Positions 1 through 5,325 of a stretch of DNA of 12,407 nucleotides are shown here, in pieces. How positions within the stretch are numbered: position 1 is the stretch's first letter; each line of letters starts with the position of its first letter. The stretch is from the NCBI GenBank assembly GCA_017504335.1, contig JAFVRI010000275.1, positions 1 through 12,407 on the forward strand, given 5' to 3'. The notes under the pieces were generated by a model that worked only from the letters and a program-made list of their open reading frames with translations, searched no databases and was not told where the DNA came from. This stretch comes from Clostridia bacterium. Its GTDB lineage: Bacteria > Bacillota > Clostridia > Oscillospirales > CAG-272. The translations under genes and the position numbers were made by a program.

Positions 1-1
1 C

Positions 2-1303
2 AGAGCGGAAATTTCCCGCATGGAGCGTCGCTTGAATCAAAAGGAAGAAAATCTGGACAAAAAGACCGATGCGCTGGAAAAGAAGAACGAACAGCTGGAC
101 AAGAAGCTCAAGGAAAACGATGCGCTTCGTGAACAGATCGAGGATCTTCGTGTGAAGGAGCTGGAGGTGCTGGAGCGTATTTCCGGTATTTCCGCTACCG
201 AGGCAAAGGAAGAGCTAATCGCCAGAGTGGAATCTGAGGTCAAGCATGAGCTGGCTCAACGTATGATTGAGCTGGAGACCGAATTCAAGGAAGAGGCGGA
301 TTCCAAGGCAAAGAATATTATTTCTCTTGCCATTCAGAGATGTGCCGCGGATCACGTGGCAGAAACGACTGTGTCGGTGGTGTCCCTTCCCAATGAGGAT
401 ATGAAGGGAAGAATCATCGGACGAGAAGGTAGAAACATTCAGATGTTGGAAAAGCTGACGGGTGTGGAGCTGATCATCGACGATACCCCCGAAGCCATTA
501 CCCTGTCGGGATTTGATCCCGTTCGCAGAGAAATTGCACGGATTACCTTGGAGAAGCTGATCTCCGATGGACGAATCCATCCCACCAGAATTGAGGAAAC
601 AGTGGAGAAGGCGACCCGCGAGGTCGAAACCTCCATGAAACAGGCAGGAGAACGAGCCACCTTTGATGTGGGCATCCACGGAATCAATCAGGATCTGATC
701 CGTCTGTTGGGTAGATTGAAGTACAGAACCAGCTACGGTCAGAATGTGCTGAAGCATTCCATTGAGGTTGCTTTGATTGCGGGTATGATTGCCGATGAGC
801 TGGGCATTGACAGTACGATTGCCAAGCGCGCGGGACTGCTGCACGACATTGGAAAGGCACAGACCCATGAAATGGAAGGCTCTCACGTGGAGCTGGGTGT
901 TAATCTAGCAAAGAAGTACAAGGAAAGCCGCGATGTGATTCATGCAATCGAGGCGCATCACGGAGATGTAGAGGCGCAGACCATTACCGCTGTGATCGTT
1001 CAGGCGGCAGACGCGATTTCTGCGGCAAGACCCGGTGCGCGTCGTGAGGATCTGGAAAACTACATCAAGAGACTCGAGAAGATCGAGGAGATTGCCAAGA
1101 GCTTTGGCGGCGTAGAGAAGGCGTTTGCCGTACAGGCAGGACGTGAGATCCGCGTCATGGTCAAGCCAGAGGAGGTCAACGACGACGGAATGAAGCTGAT
1201 TGCCCGTGAGATGGCACAGAAGATTCAGGATGAAGTCAAGTATCCCGGACAGATCAAGATCAACCTGATTCGGGAAAGTCGCGCGGTTGATTACGCAAAG
1301 TAA
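2..1303 (+). CDS. rny: Ribonuclease Y, 3' part (5' end lies outside the window)
   Basis: RNase Y is the membrane-anchored endoribonuclease that starts mRNA turnover in Firmicutes. The reading frame is open from base 2. The Met at 20 is internal, because RAEISR directly before it continues the coiled coil, so the N-terminal membrane helix and about 85 residues of the usual ~515-520 are missing by truncation at the window edge. Counting from that Met, a charged coiled coil covers about 1-95. A KH RNA-binding domain follows at about 118-195, with the GxxG-type core GRIIGREGRN at 130-139. The HD phosphohydrolase domain has H246, the H275-D276 pair in LLHDIGKA, and H313/H314 in EAHHGD. The C-terminus IRESRAVDYAK is typical of the family. 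A terminator follows 100 bp downstream, so transcription probably ends there. Identification is secure. Confidence 0.97.
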   Translation, partial: RAEISRMERRLNQKEENLDKKTDALEKKNEQLDKKLKENDALREQIEDLRVKELEVLERISGISATEAKEELIARVESEVKHELAQRMIELETEFKEEADSKAKNIISLAIQRCAADHVAETTVSVVSLPNEDMKGRIIGREGRNIQMLEKLTGVELIIDDTPEAITLSGFDPVRREIARITLEKLISDGRIHPTRIEETVEKATREVETSMKQAGERATFDVGIHGINQDLIRLLGRLKYRTSYGQNVLKHSIEVALIAGMIADELGIDSTIAKRAGLLHDIGKAQTHEMEGSHVELGVNLAKKYKESRDVIHAIEAHHGDVEAQTITAVIVQAADAISAARPGARREDLENYIKRLEKIEEIAKSFGGVEKAFAVQAGREIRVMVKPEEVNDDGMKLIAREMAQKIQDEVKYPGQIKINLIRESRAVDYAK

Positions 1304-1404
1304 TCCCGCTGCATATCGCTCAAGCTCCCAATGGGATGAATATATAGAATGTATATAGAACCATTTCGGAAATAAAGCGGAAACGCCGGAGATAGATATG
1401 AAAG

Positions 1405-1440
1405 AAATATCCTCCCTTTGGGGAGGATATTTTTTATTTG
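1405..1440 (+). terminator. Rho-independent terminator after rny
   Basis: A 12-bp perfect stem (AAATATCCTCCC at 1405-1416, GGGAGGATATTT at 1421-1432) closes a TTTG tetraloop and runs into a T-rich tract. It separates rny from the promoter of the next gene. The 100 bp between the rny stop and this hairpin hold nothing else that I recognise. Confidence 0.93.
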
Positions 1441-1443
1441 CTC

Positions 1444-1472
1444 TTGAAAAAACGACACGGATATGATACAAT
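1444..1472 (+). promoter_or_regulatory. Sigma-A-type promoter of the carboxypeptidase gene
   Basis: The -35 is TTGAAA (1444-1449) and the -10 is TACAAT (1467-1472), with a 17-bp spacer. TG at 1464-1465 makes an extended -10. The predicted start near 1479 leaves a leader of about 30 nt. A 7-bp inverted repeat (CACGGAT 1456-1462, ATCCGTG 1475-1481) brackets the -10 and could be an operator. Confidence 0.85.
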
Positions 1473-1507
1473 AGATCCGTGAGAATCCAACAGAAAGGAC
1501 GAACCCC

Positions 1508-2623
1508 ATGAATCAACAAACACCTCTTCGTACCCCGCCAAAACAGGCTCCTCAGCCTAGCCCTGCTTCTGCGCCGCAGCAAAGCAACACATTCCTGGCA
1601 AGGCTTCTTTTGATTCTTCTTGCCGCGAGTATTGCGGTAATCATCGGTTGCGTGATCCTAATCGGTGTCGTGCTTTCGGGAAGAAATGGCGACAAGATGG
1701 AAGCAGACAATTCGTCCGATCTGCCTGCAAGCGGAGAGGTCGGTCAACCCGATACCGATCGTGGCGCGGTGGCAACCGTTCCCTCTCGCACAGATTATGA
1801 CATTCCCAAGGCAGGGTCATACGAAAGCATCAAGGGAGTTTCCTCGAAATATGCCATTCTGGTGGACTTGGATTCTTATGAGGCAATTGCGGGAAAGAAT
1901 GCGGATACGGAGATTTGTCCCGCATCCATGACCAAGGTCATGACGATTCTTGTGGTATCTGAGCGGCTGAAATCTCTGGATGACCGATTGACGATTACAG
2001 CAGAGATTTTGGATGATTCGTTGAGCGGCGGAGGCTCCGGTCTGAAGAACCTTTGGGTCGAGGGAAATGAATTTTCCGTTGAGGATTTGATGTATCTGGC
2101 ATTTATGCAGTCAGATACGGTGGCTTGTAAGCTTCTTGCCAATTATGTGGCGGGAAATGAAGAGGAGTTTACCCGATTGATGAACGAGAAGGCTCGGGAG
2201 ATCGGAATGGATGATACCGTTTTTGCCAATAGCACGGGACTTTCCATCAAGGGAGAAACCTATCATTCCACCTGCCGTGATATTGCCATGCTGATGGCAT
2301 ATTCCTTGGAGAATCCCCTGGCAGAGCGTGTTCTGACCGCTACCGATTGGGTTCTGAAAAAGAGATATGCTCCCATTGGAGAACGAACCACCATCAAGCC
2401 CACTTGGCTGACCGAACGGCTGGGGGTTGCCGAGCTGGAGACCGTAACCGTGAAGGGCGGAAAGACCGGTTGGGAGGATGCGCCGGGCGCGTGCCTTGTT
2501 ACCTATGCCACTGCCAATGAAGGTGGAGGAGAATATATTCTTGTGACGGTGGGCGGTGATCGCCTGTCAGCCAAAAAGTCTACCGCGGATGTAAAACAGA
2601 TCTACAGTACATATGTGAATTGA
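1508..2623 (+). CDS. D-alanyl-D-alanine carboxypeptidase-like protein (DacA/DacF family), N-terminally anchored
   Basis: This is a penicillin-binding-protein-type serine peptidase of the S11 family. Members remove the terminal D-Ala from peptidoglycan stem peptides outside the membrane. A proline/glutamine-rich cytoplasmic head (1-27) precedes one membrane helix (about 29-57) and a low-complexity linker to about 100. The catalytic domain carries S140-M-T-K143 (the SxxK nucleophile motif) and K319-T320-G321 (KTG). At the expected SxN position the sequence is S202-D-T204, so the Asn appears replaced by Thr. The C-terminal beta domain and amphipathic anchor of PBP5 are absent, and the N-terminal helix probably does the anchoring. 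The start has AAAGGA upstream. Its promoter looks vegetative (sigma-A), which argues against a forespore-specific DacF role. Family is secure; activity is less certain because of the SxN change. Confidence 0.9.
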   Translation: MNQQTPLRTPPKQAPQPSPASAPQQSNTFLARLLLILLAASIAVIIGCVILIGVVLSGRNGDKMEADNSSDLPASGEVGQPDTDRGAVATVPSRTDYDIPKAGSYESIKGVSSKYAILVDLDSYEAIAGKNADTEICPASMTKVMTILVVSERLKSLDDRLTITAEILDDSLSGGGSGLKNLWVEGNEFSVEDLMYLAFMQSDTVACKLLANYVAGNEEEFTRLMNEKAREIGMDDTVFANSTGLSIKGETYHSTCRDIAMLMAYSLENPLAERVLTATDWVLKKRYAPIGERTTIKPTWLTERLGVAELETVTVKGGKTGWEDAPGACLVTYATANEGGGEYILVTVGGDRLSAKKSTADVKQIYSTYVN

Positions 2624-2629
2624 ATCCTC

Positions 2630-2677
2630 AAAAACCCTGCTCTTCAAAAGAGCAGGGTTTTTCTTTTTCTTTTTTTG
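2630..2677 (+). terminator. Strong Rho-independent terminator after the carboxypeptidase gene
   Basis: A 15-bp perfect stem (AAAAACCCTGCTCTT 2630-2644, AAGAGCAGGGTTTTT 2648-2662) with a 3-nt loop is followed by a long T-rich tract. It starts 7 nt after the stop codon. Confidence 0.96.
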
Positions 2678-2705
2678 CCGTGTTTCGACACGGTTTTTAT
2701 TTTTA
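2678..2705 (+). terminator. Second, tandem terminator-like hairpin, with a Spo0A-box sequence across its loop
   Basis: CCGTGT (2678-2683), loop TTCG and ACACGG (2688-2693) form a 6-bp hairpin with a stable UUCG tetraloop, followed by TTTTTATTTTT. It works as a back-up to the stronger terminator just upstream. The loop and right arm contain TTCGACA (2684-2690), the exact reverse complement of the Spo0A box TGTCGAA. Confidence 0.75.
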
Positions 2706-2714
2706 TCTATAAAA

Positions 2715-2731
2715 TTACCAAATAATGGAAA
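2715..2731. promoter_or_regulatory. Operator-like motif, upstream copy (TTACCA-N5-TGGAAA)
   Basis: TTACCAAATAATGGAAA is an imperfect inverted repeat that matches the copy at 2783-2799 at 14 of 17 positions. The centres lie 68 bp apart, close to a whole-plus-half number of helical turns. The regulator is unknown; I infer a repressor or autoregulator site from the arrangement only. Confidence 0.45.
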
Positions 2732-2773
2732 TTTTATTGTGAAATTTGACGGCTGGAAATTTTTGTAAAATAC

Positions 2774-2802
2774 TTGATGTTTTTACCAAAATATGGTAAA
2801 AT
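2774..2802 (+). promoter_or_regulatory. Sigma-A-type promoter of spo0A
   Basis: The -35 is TTGATG (2774-2779) and the -10 is TAAAAT (2797-2802), with a 17-bp spacer. TG at 2794-2795 gives an extended -10. The predicted start near 2809 leaves a leader of about 26 nt ending in GGAGG. I saw no convincing sigma-H promoter, which drives the stronger spo0A promoter in Bacillus subtilis. Confidence 0.72.
2783..2799. promoter_or_regulatory. Operator-like palindrome inside the spo0A promoter (TTACCA-N5-TGGTAA)
   Basis: TTACCAAAATATGGTAA has perfect 6-bp arms, extending to 8 bp (TTTTACCA 2781-2788, TGGTAAAA 2794-2801). It covers the promoter spacer and overlaps the -10, the classic place for a repressor. 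A related copy lies upstream at 2715-2731. This is inference from sequence symmetry. Confidence 0.5.
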
Positions 2803-2834
2803 ATGGTTATCAAACTATAAAATTGGAGGAAGAA

Positions 2835-3620
2835 ATGGAACACAATATCAAAATCCTGATTGCGGATGAAAATCCCGCCGGTCGGCAAGCGCTGGCAAAT
2901 GAGTTGCGTCGAGCAGGCTTTCAAACCATAGAGGAGGCATCCAATGGAGAGGAGGCGCTCATTAAAATCGGACGGAGTCATCCAGATGTGGCGATTCTGG
3001 ACGTATGGCTGTCCAAGCTGGACGGCATCGGTGTCCTGCGAAATTGCAAATCCCTACATTTTGGGGCGGATAAGCCTCCTGCCTTCATCGTCGTTTCCAT
3101 GGTTTCAAGCCAAAGCATTTTTATGGAGGCAGCCAGAGCGGGAGCCGATCTCTGTCTGTTGAAGCCGTATAATATGGAGAGCCTTTGCGAGCATATTCTT
3201 TCCTTAGCTAAAACCCGTCTTTCGCCTGACTCCACGGCAACCTCCGGGGAAAAGGAGGATCCCAACGGAGACATCGAGACACAGGTGACCAGAATCATCC
3301 ACCAGATCGGAGTTCCCGCACACATCAAAGGATACCAGTATCTTCGCACGGCAATTCTCTTAACGGTGCGAGACAGTGAGATGATCGATTCGGTCACCAA
3401 GGCATTGTATCCCTCTGTGGCAAAGAAATATCAGACCACAACTTCCCGTGTGGAGCGTGCCATCCGCCATGCCATAGAGGTGGCGTGGGATCGTGGGGAT
3501 GTGGATACTCTTAATTCCTATTTTGGATATACCATTCAAAACAACCGCGGTAAACCCACCAATTCGGAATTTATCGCCATGATTGCCGACAATCTTCGTT
3601 TGAAGTACAAGCTGTACTGA
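2835..3620 (+). CDS. spo0A: Stage 0 sporulation protein A (master response regulator)
   Basis: Spo0A is the phosphorelay-controlled transcription factor that commits the cell to sporulation. The 261-residue protein has a receiver domain (about 5-120) with acidic pocket D11/E12, phospho-acceptor D56, switch Ser88 and K110. A linker (about 121-144) leads to a Spo0A_C DNA-binding domain (about 146-261). That domain is almost canonical, for example ALYPSVAKKYQTTTSRVERA (recognition-helix region about 190-218) and the C-terminal KPTNSEFIAMIADNLRLK. An in-frame ATG at 2793 lies inside the promoter and is rejected. ATG 2835 has GGAGG at 2825-2829 and gives the normal family start. The gene has its own promoter. 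The next gene starts 46 bp downstream with no terminator between, so the two are probably co-transcribed. Identification is secure. Confidence 0.97.
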   Translation: MEHNIKILIADENPAGRQALANELRRAGFQTIEEASNGEEALIKIGRSHPDVAILDVWLSKLDGIGVLRNCKSLHFGADKPPAFIVVSMVSSQSIFMEAARAGADLCLLKPYNMESLCEHILSLAKTRLSPDSTATSGEKEDPNGDIETQVTRIIHQIGVPAHIKGYQYLRTAILLTVRDSEMIDSVTKALYPSVAKKYQTTTSRVERAIRHAIEVAWDRGDVDTLNSYFGYTIQNNRGKPTNSEFIAMIADNLRLKYKLY

Positions 3621-3666
3621 TCGGATTTGATATGCCGCTCAAAAAGAAAGTAAAGGAAGGAACGCG

Positions 3667-4953
3667 ATGAAAAAAGGGTGGATTCTGTTGGGACTGCTCA
3701 TCCCGCTGCTGCTTTGGTCGGGATGCGCCGAGGAACGCGGTGGAGCGGAGGAGGAAACGAGCCATGTAATTCACACACTGTCGGAATGGAGCGAAACCTT
3801 GGCTCCTACCTGCTTGGAGGCGGGAATTGAGGTGCGGCATTGCTCGGGATGTGCGCGTGTAGAAACACGCGCGATTGCGGCAAAGGGGCATTCCTTCGGA
3901 GAGTGGATTGTGACGATGGCAGCCAATTGCACGGATGCGGGAAGTGAAACGCGAAGCTGCAGTGTGTGTAACGAATTGGAGAATCGAACCGTTTCTGCCG
4001 TGGGGCATTCCTTTAGCGAATGGGAAATCACAAGAGCTCCCACCTGTGAGGAAAGCGGAAGAGAAGCGCAGGTTTGCTCTGTATGCTTTGCCAAGGTTGA
4101 AAAAAATGTAGAGCCTGCCGGTCATGCGTGGGAGTCGGAGTGGACCCTGACAAGGGCACCTGCCTGTGAGAGTGTAGGAGAAAAAACGCTTTATTGTAAA
4201 AAATGCTCCAAGACACAAACGCGTGAGATCAAGCCAACGGGACATAGCTTTTCGGTGATCGAAACAAAAAAACCATCCCTTTCCGAGGATGGCTATGAGA
4301 TCAAAAGCTGTGCTGCTTGCAAGAAGGAGCAGAAGGAGTGCCTGTTTGCGACAGGATCTTTGGGGATTGATTTTTTGTTGTCGGAGGATGGAACCTGCTC
4401 GGTGGTCGGTGTGGGGACCTTTTCGGGAAACGAGCTGATTCTTCCGTCGTATCATAACGGCTATCGGGTAATTTCTATCGGTCCGCATGCTTTTTCGGGA
4501 TGTTCTACGCTTTTAACTCTGACACTTCCCGACACGGTGGAAACCATCGGCAGCAATGCCTTTGAGGACTGTATCTCCCTGGTCTCGGTACGATTGGGAT
4601 TCTCCCTTCGAGAGATCCAATCCTCGGCATTTTTGTCCTGCTCCGCCCTAAGCGAGGTTAGCCACGGTGAGAATGTTACGACCGTCGGAAAATATGCCTT
4701 TTGGGGATGTACAGCATTGGAACGGATCACGCTTGGTAAGCGACTGGTTTCGGTTGAGGAGCTGGCATTCTTCTCCTGTGATAAATTGAAATTTCTTTTC
4801 TACGGAGGAGAACAAAAGGATTGGCTGACCGTAAGCATTGGCACGGACAACAAAGCTTTGATACAAGCCCCTCGCTACTATTACTCCGAAAAGGAAACCG
4901 CCGCCATCGGAAAATATTGGCACTATGTGGACGGTGTCGCTACCAAATGGTGA
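3667..4953 (+). CDS. Surface lipoprotein with five CxxC repeats and BspA-like leucine-rich repeats
   Basis: The protein is probably exported and lipid-anchored. MKKGW plus a hydrophobic stretch leads to LLLWSGC, with Cys20 as the lipidation site; Trp at -3 is unusual for a lipobox. Residues 36 to about 226 hold five repeats with a period of 39-40. Each begins with H or GH (36, 75, 114, 153, 193) and carries a Cys-x-x-Cys pair (59/62, 98/101, 137/140, 177/180, 215/218). A further Cys (49, 88, 127, 167) is Ser204 in the fifth repeat. About 263-385 are LRR_5/BspA-type repeats (IGSNAFEDCISL, VGKYAFWGCTAL). The tail YWHYVDGVATKW is common on clostridial proteins of this type. BspA-type repeats usually bind host or partner proteins. 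The CxxC repeats may bind metal or form disulfides, but their role is not known to me. It sits 46 bp after spo0A, with GGAAGG ahead of the start. Confidence 0.85.
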   Translation: MKKGWILLGLLIPLLLWSGCAEERGGAEEETSHVIHTLSEWSETLAPTCLEAGIEVRHCSGCARVETRAIAAKGHSFGEWIVTMAANCTDAGSETRSCSVCNELENRTVSAVGHSFSEWEITRAPTCEESGREAQVCSVCFAKVEKNVEPAGHAWESEWTLTRAPACESVGEKTLYCKKCSKTQTREIKPTGHSFSVIETKKPSLSEDGYEIKSCAACKKEQKECLFATGSLGIDFLLSEDGTCSVVGVGTFSGNELILPSYHNGYRVISIGPHAFSGCSTLLTLTLPDTVETIGSNAFEDCISLVSVRLGFSLREIQSSAFLSCSALSEVSHGENVTTVGKYAFWGCTALERITLGKRLVSVEELAFFSCDKLKFLFYGGEQKDWLTVSIGTDNKALIQAPRYYYSEKETAAIGKYWHYVDGVATKW

Positions 4954-4971
4954 GAGGTGACTGGGGCCAGT

Positions 4972-5010
4972 TTTAGGTCGCTTTTGAAAGATTCTTACGA
5001 CTAATTTTTT
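4972..5010 (+). terminator. Weak terminator-like hairpin after the lipoprotein gene
   Basis: TTAG(G)TCG near 4973-4980 can pair with CGACTAA (4998-5004), with one bulged base and a 17-nt loop, just before TTTTTT (5005-5010). The stem is short, so this is tentative. Confidence 0.4.
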
Positions 5011-5049
5011 GTCGCTTTTGAAAAAGCTCCGCAAAACTTTTTATACAAA
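5011..5049 (+). repeat. 39-bp convergent-end repeat, left copy
   Basis: This copy matches the reverse complement of 5233-5271 at 38 of 39 positions. It begins GTCGCTTTTGAAAAAGC, which can itself fold (GCTTT/AAAGC). It lies downstream of, and in sense with, the lipoprotein gene. Its first 13 bases also occur at 4977-4989. Confidence 0.9.
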
Positions 5050-5121
5050 TGATTTCTTGGATCCTTATGTACGTTTCTCGTTTTTGTGTAAGGTATAGGC
5101 GATTGTTTCTTCACTAAGGAA

Positions 5122-5160
5122 GAAAACCGTCGGTGGCGCAGCGGCCGTCCGACGGTTTTC
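5122..5160. terminator. Hairpin between the two repeat copies, possible bidirectional terminator
   Basis: GAAAACCGTCGG (5122-5133) pairs perfectly with CCGACGGTTTTC (5149-5160) around a 15-nt G+C-rich loop. The A-rich and T-rich stem ends resemble the bidirectional terminator at 9167-9213, but the T runs are only four long on each strand, so terminator strength is doubtful. Confidence 0.5.
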
Positions 5161-5232
5161 AACCTCAGAGAAAAAACAATATCGTTTTACAAACATCATG
5201 ACGAGAACAATGCAGAAGGGTTAATCCATAAT

Positions 5233-5271
5233 TTTGTATGAAAAGTTTTGCGGAGCTTTTTCAAAAGCGAC
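5233..5271 (-). repeat. 39-bp convergent-end repeat, right copy (inverted)
   Basis: This is the inverted partner of 5011-5049, with one mismatch. It lies downstream of, and in sense with, the SGNH hydrolase gene on the - strand. The two copies span 261 bp and their internal distance is 183 bp. Confidence 0.9.
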
Positions 5272-5325
5272 CCGCATCCTCCGCATCCTCCGCATCCTCC
5301 GCGTCCTCCGTATCCTCCGCGTCCT
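5272..5325. repeat. Six tandem 9-bp units abutting the SGNH hydrolase stop codon
   Basis: There are three perfect CCGCATCCT units (5272-5298), then CCGCGTCCT, CCGTATCCT and CCGCGTCCT. The last unit ends at 5325 and the stop codon of the - strand gene is 5326-5328. In the - strand transcript each unit holds AGGA/GGAGG-like sequence, so the 3' untranslated region has a run of Shine-Dalgarno-like cores. Confidence 0.95.

Larger units (their letters stand above)
4954..5325. other. Gene-free convergent intergenic region rich in repeats
   Basis: These 372 bp between two convergent genes contain no credible gene. From left to right they hold a weak terminator-like hairpin, the left 39-bp repeat copy, unique sequence with a central hairpin, the right 39-bp copy in inverted orientation, and six 9-bp tandem units. 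The short frames here (for example the one starting at 5238) encode only repeat-derived Ser/Ala or Pro/His strings. Confidence 0.8.

Noticed and set aside
20..22. ATG at 20 as a true start of RNase Y
   Set aside because: The frame is open upstream and the protein would lack its membrane helix; RNase Y continues beyond the window edge.
215..886. 223-codon - strand frame inside rny
   Set aside because: It is an antisense shadow of conserved KH and HD coding sequence.
2793..2834. Upstream in-frame ATG for spo0A adding 14 residues
   Set aside because: It lies inside the promoter, upstream of the predicted transcription start, and lacks a ribosome-binding site. ATG 2835 has GGAGG and matches the family N-terminus.
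3571..4488. 305-codon - strand frame opposite the lipoprotein gene
   Set aside because: It is antisense to a gene with a signal peptide, regular repeats and a ribosome-binding site; no features of its own.
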